A stretch of DNA of 64,000 nucleotides from Sipunculus nudus (taxonomy: Eukaryota; Annelida; Sipuncula; Golfingiida; Sipunculidae). Position 1 is the stretch's first letter, and every line of letters starts with the position of its first letter. The notes beneath the pieces were generated by a model that did no database searches, was not told the DNA's origin, and saw nothing but the letters and a program-made list of their open reading frames with translations. A program made the position numbers and the translations under genes. The DNA is taken from the NCBI GenBank assembly GCA_026874595.1, contig CM049316.1, forward strand, positions 62,481,176 to 62,545,175, read 5' to 3'. This document shows, one piece after another, positions 35,074 to 46,712 of this stretch.

Positions 35074-35945
35074 TGCCTCTGCAAGGAGGGTATGCTTTTA
35101 TCCCTGTTTGTGTGTGTGTGAGCTTGTTCACAAGGTAATTGACAAAATCATGAAATGTTCAGCTAGGTCATTTCAGGGATGGGCCAAAGACGAATCAAGT
35201 ATATTGTAGTTTGGATGAGGCACATAATTCAGATGAAGGAACATCTTCAAGGAACATTCCCAAATATATAGAGTCACTTATGCATGAATGAACCTGGGAA
35301 TATGGGCCAAAAAAGTGAATGCAAACATGGTTTTGGGAGCATCCCACAGTAGGGACCCCCACCCCATGGTGTCTAGGCTTGCATTCTGTAGAATGCAGAT
35401 TTCTTGTTGATCAGTATTACATTTGATTAATGGTAAAAAAAAGACTATTTGTGTTCAGGATGATGTTAGCCTTCTTAAGGTTGGATGCTTTTGTATTAAT
35501 TCTCTGGAAAGACTTTGGTTACTATTAATTTTTTATGATAATTTGAAAGTTTTCATAATTTATTATCATAGTGTATTATCATTTTGAAATCATTCTCATT
35601 TATCAGACAATTTAGACCTGATCAGAACTTGGTTTTTAATGTGTCTCCCAGGTTCATGTTATTCCACAGTCTTGAACCTGTACGCCATGGTCTGGATCCT
35701 ATAGTATTAAAATTACAAGAGGCTGGTCTGCAAAGATAATTCATTTGTTAACAAGGCCAAACTACTATACTAGATCTGCCCATTTATCTAGATTTGCACC
35801 AAAATTTCATGAGATCTTCCATGATCTGTGTGCCAACTCTCCACAATTCTTCATGGAAATGAGTTTCATAGTTTTTGCATTATCCATCTACCAAACAAAC
35901 CAACCAGCAAACTTAGGTAAAAACATAACCTCCTTTACAGAGGTG
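35074..35945. mobile_element. Degenerate element with CCTCTGCAAGGAGG inverted ends
   Basis: The left end TGCCTCTGCAAGGAGGGTAT, followed by GCTTTTATCCCTGTTTG, is inverted at the right as AAAAACATAACCTCCTTTAC followed by AGAGGTGAC. Internal text such as TTTCATGAGATCTTCCATGA recurs diverged at 17.5-18.0 kb. No coding capacity. Family unnamed; a widespread invertebrate-type repeat is likely. Confidence 0.45.
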
Positions 35946-37561
35946 ACAAACAGAAAGATGAACAGTTGTGAAAGACACACAGACAATATTATCTCCTTCT
36001 AACATTGACAGAGGTATAAGTTGTGTGTACAGTATTAGGACAGACTGTGTTGGGGTTTGCAGTATTACAGTCTGTCAATGAAGGGATTACAGCTCCATAG
36101 TGCTGCGTGATGTAGGCAGCTTTTGCGCAGTTGACCTTTTGCAAATGTCTCTTAGTAGTGAGTAAGAAGACGATTGTATATGTCTGTCATATATTTTATT
36201 ATTTATTAATATTTTATTAATATATCTTTATTCAGGGTGGCTTGTTCAGAATATACTGATCTTCCACAAGGCCCTGAGAGTAATTGGAATTACTCTCAAT
36301 TGGAATTGGAATTGGAATTATATTCAATTACCGAATATATGTTTCGGTACGAGCAGAAATTGTCCAGAGTTGGTAAATGTCAAATTATACAAGGAAAACG
36401 GTTATTATGTGTACCCAAAAATCAATATTCTCACAGAGCCTTTTGGTGTCTTATTACCAAATATAACAAATGGTGATGTCTTCATGTGTCCCTGGTGGCT
36501 GTCCTCTGTTACTGTCACTTAAAATGCTCAATGGTTCTCTATGTAAGAATTACCAGACTCCCTGAGCTCGAAGTAGCACTCATGGGTCATATACAGGGAC
36601 ATTATAGACTATATCAGGAGTGCACAAACTACAACCCGCATTTTGCCCGTAAAAGTCCTTGCATGGCTATGTCAGTTTGCGCATTCTGAAACATTCTCGC
36701 AATATTATGACTTACAGGAGTGCCTGTTATAAATTTATAAGATAAGATCAGTTTGCCTGTTTAGTATCATGTTTAGTATCATTTAGGAAGCAACACACCA
36801 CAAATTCATTCTTATCTATCACTTTTTGTGAACCAAATTAAATAGATATTAGAATAAAACTTGTGTTTCTATGTGAAAACAACATTTAAAATTTAGCTTT
36901 TTATCGATGTGGCCCACTAGAGACCACACTGATATTCTTGGCTTCCTTGCAGAAATGTTTTCCAATCCCTGGACTAGTTATAAATGCAACCAGGAGAGCA
37001 AAACAGTGCAATACTCAAGACACCAGAATTAATGTCAACAATGTCCTTGTTTGAGATTGATTTTATTCATGTCACAGTTCTGGCAGTAACTCATTTTAGT
37101 CGCTGGAGTGAATTGGTAGAGGGGGATTAAGCACCCCGCAAGGAGAAACATGGTTATAGCTGACGGAAATAAATCCACAAAAAATGAACCCTTGCAAATC
37201 AAGGCTTGTTTTCAAACAAAGAAAAACACAGGCAACTGGAGTAGTGACTATTGAAATAAGTGAAATATTGTCACAACTGGTCAGAGGTTTTAGGTTTTTG
37301 CTATTCTGAAGATCAGTAGCAACTCTAGTTCATCAAGTGGCCAATTCTGTTGGCTCTCAGGTCTATTCTCTGATAGGATAGGCTAAAAATGGCACGTATA
37401 GAAATACCACAGACGTAAATTTTACAGACAAATGGACAGCTCGAAAAACATTAGTGATCCTGTTTTATTTGTAAAAGTTAGGTAGATATCTCATCTTTAT
37501 CATTTAGTTACTCTGTTACAATTATTATTATCACTTATTTTATTACATTTGGATTATAGAT
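35946..37561. other. Non-coding stretch with a short TGGAAT repeat
   Basis: A short (TGGAAT)n tract lies at about 36,300-36,322. Open frames at 36,237-36,476 and 36,486-36,689 have no motif or context. Otherwise nothing. Confidence 0.45.
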
Positions 37562-39127
37562 GTTGAGGCCCAGATGAGAATCTGGCCCAATTTAAAACTG
37601 GGCCAGCCCAGATCAAAATTTTGATTTGGACCGGCCCAGTTCAAAATTCTAATCTGGGCTGGTCCAGTTTTAAACTGGGCCAGCCCAGATTAAAATTTTG
37701 ATCTGGGTTGGTCCAAATTAAAATCCTGTGGTGAAGACTTCAGGATTTAAATCTGGTCTGGACTGATTTTAAACTGGGCTGGCCCAGATTAGAATTTTGA
37801 TCTGGGCCGGTCAGGTTAACAATCCTGTGGTGTACTGATTTTAAACTGGACCAGCCCAAATCAGAATCCTAATCTACTCCTAGGCTGGCTTCAATTACAC
37901 TATATTTACCTAGCTGGCCTTTAATCAATTCAAAGAATTTGTTAAACATTGCAAGTCAAAAATAATTAATATTTTATGAATTTATTCATGTTCTATGAAA
38001 ATATCATTGGTTGTGATCCAAGACCTGTAAATTCAAAATTTTATTTGTTATTTAAAGTTATTTATCATTTATCATAAGTTGGTGTTTTTGGTCTGTGATC
38101 TCCCCCCCCCCCCCCCCCTGTCACCCAATAAAAAATTTGCACATGTTGTAACATTTGACCTAGATCTTATAACATACTACATATTAAGGAAAGAAGGCCC
38201 TGAAACATCTATTAAGATACCTGAACTTAAGTCATTGAAATTAGGTGACTGAAATTTAGCAAACAGAAAAATATATATCTAGTGTACATAAATTAGATTG
38301 ATTGCTAATTTGTGTGAATTATTAACACGATCATAATGTATTTAGATAGAACAGTAGGAACAATATTCACCAAATCAGCATTTTAACTATTTAGGTAGAA
38401 AATATTTGTATTGCAGCATTTAACTATCTTCAATATAGATTAGTTATCAATTAATAGATTAGCTTTTTTTAAGTTATTAACTCCAAAGTAAAACCTCCAC
38501 CATGTTTGTCACCCTCTGAAATAAAATTCTAAATCCATTTTTCACGCATGTTCACCTCTGTTTTTGAGACTGCCAAATGACAGCAATATCATTTTCTCAG
38601 CTGTGGATTTTCTGCTATTGAAAATGACAGTAATGGTATCACAAACCTCTCCCTAGCCCCATGTTAGGGCACAATGTCATGCTGCTCACCCAAATGAGCA
38701 TCTAGACTGATTGATTACTTTTGTTCACTTATAAATGAGTAAAGCTGGTATTTAATTATGCATGTATATATTTAATATTACACATGTAATTTTGATATTC
38801 AGAACAGAAAATTATCTCAGTTAAGTTGAAAATTTTGATACTAAGTCAAATAGATGTCTCAGAACTGACACATATTCTAAACTGTGATTAATCATGGTAG
38901 TTGGTTTAGGTGAAGTTCAAATGTGAACTTGCATGCTTGAAGAATAGATGAAACCAAAGAAGAACATTACATTTGTTTGTTAGCTTTTTTCTCATTAAAA
39001 TATTTTAAATGATCTTATTTATTATATGTTTTGTAACCTTCAGAAGGGTGTATCTGGAATAAATGTTTACTGTATTATCTGATTTAAGATGATAAAAATC
39101 AAGCTAGCTTAAGATTAGATTAGGATT

Positions 39128-40759
39128 TTCTTCATGAATGAATTGTATTATATAATGCAGGATTTAAATCAAGGTATATCTGTAGACCAGGAAACACAAC
39201 CTTTGACAATGCTAATGTTCGCTGATGATATTGTTTGTTTTGGAGACACAGTTGGAAGATTACAGAATCAAATTGATAAACTTGAATATTTTTGTAACCG
39301 TTATGGAATGAAGTTGAATGTGGACAAAACTAAAGTTGTTGTATTTAGAAATGGGGGGACGTTAAAGAAATATGAAAAATGGTATTATAAAGGAAGAAAG
39401 CTTGAAGTAGTCAATAGTTATAGGTATTTGGGAGGGGTATTTACTTCTTGTCTGAAATGGGTAGAAATGGAAAAACATCTTGTGTGTCAAGCAAATAAAA
39501 CTGTTTTAATGATAAGAAAATTCATTTCAGATAAAAAATATATTACTGTAAAAGAATCATTTTCTTTATTTGATAAGATGGTTGTACCTTTACTTTCATA
39601 TGGCAGTGAATTGTGGGGTTACAAAAAACAAGATAAAATAGAACAGGTCCACAATAAATTTTGTAAATACGTACTTGGGATTAACTCTTCTTCACCAAAT
39701 GCTGCAGCACTTGGTGAGTGTGGAAGGTTTTCTCTGAAAATCAGATTTATGTTAAAATGTATTTCTTATTGGGTTAAAATACTAAGAATGGAAAATTATA
39801 GGTACCCTAAGCGTTTATATTCTAAATTACATAGGCTAGATGAATTAGGAAAGTATACGTGGGCAACAAGGGTAAAAAATATATTATTTTCAATTGGATT
39901 TGGATATACATGGATATTTCAAGATGTAGGTAATATTAATATATTTCTGTCAGGTTTCAAACAAAGGTTGCATGATAATGAAAGACAAGAATGGACAGCT
40001 AACATAGAAAATAATGGAAGATTTAAAACATATGCTATCTTTAAAAGCTTATTAAACACTGAATTATATTTATCAACAGTTCCAAATAAAAGATATAGAA
40101 TTAGTTTAGCAAGACTTAGAACATCATCACATAGCTTAGAAGTAGAAGTTGGTCGCCACAAGAAAATAGCCTGGGAAGAGAGATGTTGTAAATTTTGTCT
40201 TAAACATGGAGAATCATATATTGAAGATGAGTTCCATTTTGTCATTAAATGTCCTTTATATATTTCATTAAGAGAAAAATATCTGTCTGAATTTAAAGAT
40301 ATGTCTTTCGTTTCATTAATGTCCACAACAAATTATGTCACAATTAATAAGCTTTCAGCATTTGTATATTTTGCATTTGTTAAAGGGAGTCAATTCTAAA
40401 TGATTCTGTGAACTAGTTAGTGAACAATTTTCAATGTATCATATTTTATGTTGTTATGAAATTTATTCTATGTAATTACCATTAACTTTAATCATTTTGT
40501 GAAACACAAATAGTTACCTTATAAAATTACATTGTGTATTTATTCAGTTGATAAAAATGTTATTTCTGTTAATATTTTATTAATGATAACTGTGTATTGT
40601 TGAAAACTGTATTCATTTGTTTATTTATTAATTATTTATTCTTATCATTTATTATTATTATTTTTTTTTTCACGTGACCATGTATTATGTATTATGTATT
40701 TTGAATGTATGTTGGATATATGGGCCTGAGGCCTTCATTTCCAGAATAAAGATATATAT
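39128..40759 (+). mobile_element. Young 5'-truncated LINE inserted in E1
   Basis: A perfect 14-bp target-site duplication ATTAGATTAGGATT flanks it (39,114-39,127 and 40,760-40,773). Joining the flanks restores the E1 sequence, as shown by the inverted copy near 41,600-41,640. The insert holds an open ORF2 end (39,134-40,399) and about 360 bp of 3' UTR. It ends GAATAAAGATATATAT with no long poly(A). 5' truncation plus a variable-length TSD is the hallmark of target-primed reverse transcription. Confidence 0.9.
39134..40399 (+). CDS. LINE ORF2 C-terminal part: reverse transcriptase end and zinc knuckle
   Basis: An intact 421-codon frame encodes the end of a non-LTR reverse transcriptase. The catalytic FADD (the YxDD position) is at residues 29-32 within TMLMFADDIVCFGD. 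It is followed by the GMKLNVDKTKVVVF block at 58-71 and the YRYLGG block at 96-101. A long C-terminal domain contains a C-X2-C-X12-H-X4-C motif (CKFC...EFHFVIKC, about residues 351-374), typical of LINE C-terminal zinc knuckles. The fingers and first palm aspartate are missing through 5' truncation, so it cannot be active. The ATG is internal, since the frame is open to the insertion boundary. Absence of stops indicates a recent insertion. The clade is not determined. Confidence 0.85.
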   Translation: MNELYYIMQDLNQGISVDQETQPLTMLMFADDIVCFGDTVGRLQNQIDKLEYFCNRYGMKLNVDKTKVVVFRNGGTLKKYEKWYYKGRKLEVVNSYRYLGGVFTSCLKWVEMEKHLVCQANKTVLMIRKFISDKKYITVKESFSLFDKMVVPLLSYGSELWGYKKQDKIEQVHNKFCKYVLGINSSSPNAAALGECGRFSLKIRFMLKCISYWVKILRMENYRYPKRLYSKLHRLDELGKYTWATRVKNILFSIGFGYTWIFQDVGNINIFLSGFKQRLHDNERQEWTANIENNGRFKTYAIFKSLLNTELYLSTVPNKRYRISLARLRTSSHSLEVEVGRHKKIAWEERCCKFCLKHGESYIEDEFHFVIKCPLYISLREKYLSEFKDMSFVSLMSTTNYVTINKLSAFVYFAFVKGSQF

Positions 40760-41177
40760 ATTAGATTAGGATTCTGATCTGGTTAGGCCCAGTTTAAAAT
40801 CAGTCCATCAGAGGATTGTAATCTAGACTAGCCCAGATTAAAATTTTGATCTGGGCCGGCCCAGTTTAAAATCTGTCCACCACAGGATTGTAAACTTAAC
40901 CAACCCAAATCAAAATTCTTATTTGGGCCAGCCCAGTTTAAAATCAGTCCAGACCAGATTTAAATCCTGATGTCTTCACCACAGAATTTTAATTTGGACC
41001 GGCCCAGATCAAAATTTTAATCTGGGCTGGCCCAGTTTAAAACTGGTCTGGCCCAGATTAGAAATTTGATCTGGGCCAGTCCAAATCAAAATTTTGATCT
41101 GGGCTTGCCCAGTTTTAAATCGGGCCAGATTCTAATCTTGGCCTCGACTTATATATATAGTTATAAATGAATTATAT

Positions 41178-43287
41178 AGAATCTGGCCCAATTTAAAACT
41201 GGGCCAGCCCAGATCAAAATTTTGATTTGGACCGGCCCAGATCAAAATTCTAATCTGGGCCAGACCAGTTTTAAACTGGGCCAGCCCAGATTAAAATTTT
41301 GATCTGGGCCGGTCCAGATTAAAATCCTGTGGTGAAGACTTCAGGATTTAAATCTGGTCTGGACTTATTTTAAACTGGGCTGGCCCAGATTAGAATTTTG
41401 ATCTTGGCTGGTTAAGTTTACAATCCTGTGGTGGACTGATTTTAAACTGGGCTGGCCCAGATTAGAATTTTGATCTGGGCTGGTTAAGTTTACAATCCTG
41501 TGGTGGACTGATTTTAAACTTGACTGGCCAAGATCAAAATTTTAATCTGGGCTAGTCAAGATTACAGTCCTGTGGTGGACTGATTTTAAACTGGGCCTAA
41601 CCAGATCAGAATCCTAATCTAATCTTAGGCTAGCTTGATTTTTATCATCTTAAATCAGATAATACAATAAACATTTATTCCAGATACACCATTTTGAAGG
41701 GCACAAAACACATAATGAACAAGATCATTTAAAATATTTTAGTGAGGAAAAAGCTAACAAACAAATGTAATGTGCTTCTTTGGTTACATCTATTCTTCAA
41801 GCATGCAAGTTCACATTTGAACTTCAACTAAACCAACTACCATAATTAATCACAGTTTAGAATATGTGTCAGTTCTGAGACATCTACTTGACTTAATATC
41901 AAAATTTTCAACTTTACTGAGATAATTTTCTGTTCTGAATATCAAAATTTCATGTGTAATATTAAATACATACATGCATAATTAAATACCAGCTTTACCT
42001 ATCTATAAGCTCTAGTGAACAAAAGTAATTTATCAGTCTTGATGCTCATCTGGACGATCAGCATGACATTGTGCCCTAACATGGGGCTAGGGAGAGGTTT
42101 GTGATACCATTTCTGTAATTTTCAATAGCAGAAAATCCACAGCTGAGAAAATGATATGATTGTTGTCATTTGTCAGTCTCAAAAATAGAGGTGAACATGA
42201 GTGAAAATTGGATTTAGAATTTTAATTCAGAATCAGAGGGTGACAAACATGGTGGAGTTTTCACTTTCGAGTTAATAACTTAAAAAAAGCTAATCTATTC
42301 ACTGATAACTAATGTAAATTGAAGATAGTTCAAAGCTGCAATACAAATATTCTCTACCTTCAATGGTTAATATGCTGAGTTGGTGAATATTGTTCCCACT
42401 GTTCTATCTAAACAGATGTTTCAGGGCCTTCTTTCCTTAATATGTAGTACGTTATAAGTTCTAGGTCCAATTTTACAATAAGTACAAATTTTTTCATGGG
42501 TGACTGGGGGGGGGGGGGGGGGGGGGGCTGGGGGCAGATCACAGACAAAAAAACCCAACTTATTTATGATATATGATAAATAACTTAACATAACAAATAA
42601 ATTTTGAATTTACAGGTCTTGGATCACAACCTTAACACTGAGTAACATATATATTAATCTTTATTGATTAAATTTTGTTTTAGTTTGTTGAATTAATGCA
42701 CATGTTCTGCAAGCTATATTTGTAGTGTTTAGCTGTAAAATACCAATGTTTAACATGATTATCTTATAATTATATATTAGACATTTCACATAAGAGGTGG
42801 AATTACAAAATAAATATGACAGTATCTAAAAGATGATATTTTCGTAGAATATGAAATAAATTCATTAAATATTAATTATTATTGACTTACAGTCTTACAA
42901 TGTTTTACAAATTATTTGAATTGATGAAAGGCCAGCTAGTTAAATATAGTGTAATTGAAGCCAGCCTAGGAGTAGATTAGGATTCTGATCTGGGCTGGTC
43001 CAGTTTAAAATCAGTCCACCACAGGATTGTTAACTTGATTGGCCCAGATCAAAATTCTAATCTGGGCTGGCCCAGTTTCAAATCAGTCCAGACCAGATTT
43101 AAATCCTGAAGGCTTCACCACAGGATTTTAGTCTGGACCGGCCCGGATCAAAATTTTAATCTGGGCTGGCCCAGTTTTAAACTGGTCTGGCCCAGATTAG
43201 AATTTTGATCTGGGCCGGTCCAAATCATAATTTTGATCTGGGCTGGCCCAGTTTTAAATTGGGCCAGATTCTAATCTGGGCCTCGAC
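41178..43287 (-). mobile_element. Foldback-like element E2, inverted neighbour of E1
   Basis: Same family as E1 in opposite orientation. The right end GGCCTCGAC is at 43,279-43,287. The left end begins AGAATCTGGCCC and lacks about 16 terminal bases. The interior 41,640-42,950 is the reverse complement of E1's 37,890-39,110; for example the G-run at 42,506-42,527 corresponds to E1's C-run. About 29 bp of AT-rich DNA separates E1 and E2. Together they make a 5.7-kb imperfect palindrome interrupted by the LINE. No coding frame. Confidence 0.75.
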
Positions 43288-43453
43288 ATATATATATACA
43301 TATATTCACTGTCAGTCTATTTATGTTTTGTTATTTTTGCAAATATTAAAATTATAGTTCCAAATAATAATTGTGTATGATTTATCAGTAAAAACATAAA
43401 CTGTAACTGAGAGAAGAAACTTGAAACCACAATGAAATGAATGTTTTATTGTA

Positions 43454-45076
43454 TCACAAGACATAGTCTGGAGATACTATGGTTTAGGCACAGTGGCACC
43501 GCCGCCACCGCCGCAGAGATTTCTTTTGGACACAATAACTCAAAAAATATTTCACGGATCTTTACCAAACTTGGTATAATGTATAGATATGGGATGGGTG
43601 AGAGGACGACGCCTATTTAAAATGAGGTCATGACCTCAACTAGGAGAGTGACTTGGACCTTGAATAGGTTCAATTTTGGGGAAAATCACACAAATTCTTA
43701 AATATCTCAAGAAAACTTGCATGGATTGATCCCAAAATCAAGTAGATCGAAGATCATGGATAGGGTTGTCATGTTCCAGAAACTGGTGGCGCCACCTATT
43801 ATTCTTTACTTGTTTTCATGCCGTTTAATATCCCAAAAATTGCTACTTGACAGTACTGTGAGCATTATAAGTCAATAACTAATGGACAGATTTCTTTCAT
43901 ATTATGCAAATACATAGATATGGGTTATGGGATGATGTTTATTTAAATTGGGGTCATGACCTTTCCTATGAGAGTGGCCTTGACCTTGAATATTGCCATA
44001 TATGGTGAAAATCACACAAAATCATTAATTTCTCAATAAGGGATGCATGCATTGTTCCAAAAATCAACTTGACCGAAGATCTTGGATAGTAATGTCATGT
44101 ACCAGAAACAGGTGGCGCCACCTGTTATTCTTTTACTTGTTTTCGTGCCGTTTAATACCCCATCATTGCCACTTAACAGTACATTTATAACCTGTGAGCA
44201 TTATAAGTCAAAAACTAATGGACAGATTTCTTTCATATTATGCATATACATAGACATGGGTTATGGAATGATGTATATATAAATTTGGGTCATGACCTTT
44301 CCTATTAGAGTGGCCTTGACCTTGAATATTGCCATATATGGTGAAAATTACACAAAATCATTAATATCTCAATAAGGGATGCATGCATTGGTCCAAAAAT
44401 CAACATGTTCGAAGATCTTGGAAAGTATTGTCATGTACCGGAAACAGGTGGTGCTACCTGTTATTCTTTTACTTGTTTTGTGGCGTTTAATACCCCATCA
44501 TTGCCATTTATCAGTACTGTGAGCATTATAAGTCAAAAACTAATGGACAAATTTCCTTCATATTATGCAAATACATGGATATGGGTTATAGGATAATGTT
44601 TATTTGAATAGGGGTCATGACCTTTCCAATGAGTGGCCTTGACCTTGAATATTGCCATATATGGTGAAAATCACACAAAATCATTAATTTCTCAATAAGG
44701 GATGCATTGATTGGTCCAAAAATCAACTTGAACGAAGATCTTGGATAGTATTGTCATGTACGGGAAACAGGTGGTGCCACCTGTTATTCTTTTACTTGTT
44801 TTCGTGCCGTTTAATACCCCATCATTGCCACTTAACAGTATTGTGAGCATTATAAGTCAAAAACTAATGGACAGATTTCTTGCATATACATAGACATGGG
44901 TTAGGGGATGATGTATATTGAAATTTGGATCATGACCTTTTCTATGAGAATTACCTTTTCTATGAGTGTGGTTTGATATTAATTGTTGCTGAAGATGGGG
45001 GGCCTATTCTTAAAGGGGGGGGGGGGATTAATTGTCTGGGGATACTATGGCACCTGTGGTGCCAAGAAATATCTAG
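43454..45076 (+). mobile_element. Family A Helitron, copy 2
   Basis: TC after A 43,453; CTAG at 45,073-45,076 before T. The 3' hairpin is GGCACC-TGT-GGTGCC (45,049-45,063) with a 9-nt spacer, as in copy 1. The head matches copy 1 through about 43,990. The interior differs: about three and a half units of 322-337 bp starting at GGTGGCGCCACC-like palindromes (43,785; 44,111; about 44,448; about 44,770), rather than the AGGTCA array. Non-autonomous. A G-run near 45,016-45,026 precedes the 3' end. Confidence 0.85.
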
Positions 45077-46712
45077 TTTTTCAGTGGTTTTCAAGGTTTG
45101 TCAGATGATTTTTTTGAAGGGAGAGGTTTACTTACTTGGACTGACACCCTAAAAAAACACAACCTCACGGGGGGGGGGAGGGGAGATTTAAGCCCTCTGG
45201 GGGAAAAAGCTGAAAAAAAATGTAATTTCTCCATGTAATTTACGTGGGATATAATATTCTTCTTAACCCCTATATGGATCTGTCACAGTTGAACGAAAAA
45301 TATGCTATAGATACTGAACCTGAGCTATGAGGCTTAGTATATGAAGATCGTATCAAGACTTTTAAAAAGACAACAGAGATTTGCCATAATGTGTGAATAA
45401 CTGCTTTTATTTCTTGCTTGCTACAAGACCCATAAACAGAAAAAAAACCATAAAAGCCCTCAGCCCAAAAGATACAATTAACATAATTAAAATTTAAAAA
45501 GGATAAGCCTGTATAATATAGGAAACCGAAAATGAAAAGACTTATGATTCCTTTTATCCTCACAACTGAAAGTTATAACTTGAGCTTTGGCTTGCAGTCA
45601 TGTATTTTGAAGAGTAATGTGCACTTCATTTAATTAATGCATTGCTATAAGATTTGATAAAATGGGTATAAGATATTCAGAGCAAATTATAGGAGTAAAT
45701 CTCAACAAATACCTTTGCCTTCAAGCCCATCAAAAGATTTTGTGTTTGCTTTGTGGTCATGTAACTCATTAACTTATTAAGCTTAAGCATGTGCAGCCAT
45801 ATGATTAAAATTTATTGTGATATTCTGGTGGCTGAGTTATGGGTGATTTATTTTGAATTCTGTTCCTAGTAATCAGTAATGTGAACAGGAACATGGGATG
45901 ATGCAGACTGAAATTAATGGTAGTGGATCTTACTATAAATCCACTACATACTGATAATGAAACATCCCTTAATGGATGATCGGCACCAGTTAGTGTTCAG
46001 TCATGGAAATAGAAATCCCCCAGAGGAAATGTGTACATTTTTAAACATTTTGGAAATATCCTATGCGCTGCCAAACAAAATTTTTTTAAAAGATAAAATT
46101 TCTTCATAATAAATAATTTATTCTGGCAAGAAATCTTCAAAAGAATTTATCTTAATTTGACCTCAGGCCACACCATCAAGTCAGTTTAGCGACAGCGTTG
46201 AAAGTTGATGATCACATCATGTGTATTCCAACCAGGGGGGGGGGGGGGGGGGGGGGGGGGCGAGTCTGTGCTACCAAGAGCTATCCACAGCAGCACAAAG
46301 TGATCGGTACCTTGAAGAACATACAATTGTGCTGGTGATACCTGCAATATGATTTGTTAAATATTACAGAGGGGGAATTCCACAGAGACAGCACTGCCTG
46401 TGGCCAAACCTGACCGGCAACCACAGTTTTTCGCAGTGGGTAGTGTAGCTATAGTTGAACATAGCGTAACCACTGCCCATGGAGCGAAGAAGTGGGGCAA
46501 GAAATTTTATCTTCTATTTTTGGCAGTGTGGTTAGACTTTTTCAAATGGCTGATGAATTGTCAAAGGATGGGACTTAAAATATTTACCTCTGTTTGATTT
46601 ATGTAATGTTGTTTAAATTAGGGAACATAGAGGATATGGAAACATTGGTGCTAGATGACAGTAGACTTGACAACACTTAATGCACCACATACAACAATCA
46701 TGCATTATTGTA
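45077..46712. other. Non-coding stretch with G-runs
   Basis: G-runs at about 45,170-45,178 and 46,235-46,260. No supported gene; the 65-codon frame at 46,400-46,597 and the minus-strand 97-codon frame at 45,270-45,563 have no motif. Confidence 0.45.

Larger units (their letters stand above)
37562..41148 (+). mobile_element. Foldback-like element E1 (palindromic-module TIRs), split by a LINE
   Basis: Ends are GTTGAGGCC (37,562) and GGCCTCGAC (41,140-41,148). Terminal inverted repeats of about 340-375 bp (37,562-about 37,900 and about 40,774-41,148) are built from repeated GGGCCAGCCCAGATCAAAAT and TTTTGATCTGGGCCGG modules, each nearly palindromic. Flanks TTATAGAT and TTATATAT match at 7/8, a possible 8-bp duplication, though AT-rich. 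The interior (about 37,900-39,113) is non-coding with a C-run at 38,102-38,118. Removing the LINE and one TSD copy leaves about 1.94 kb. Non-autonomous; superfamily uncertain. Confidence 0.75.

Noticed and set aside
39919-40326. 135-codon minus-strand frame
   Set aside because: Antisense shadow of the LINE reverse transcriptase frame, which has clear motifs on the + strand.
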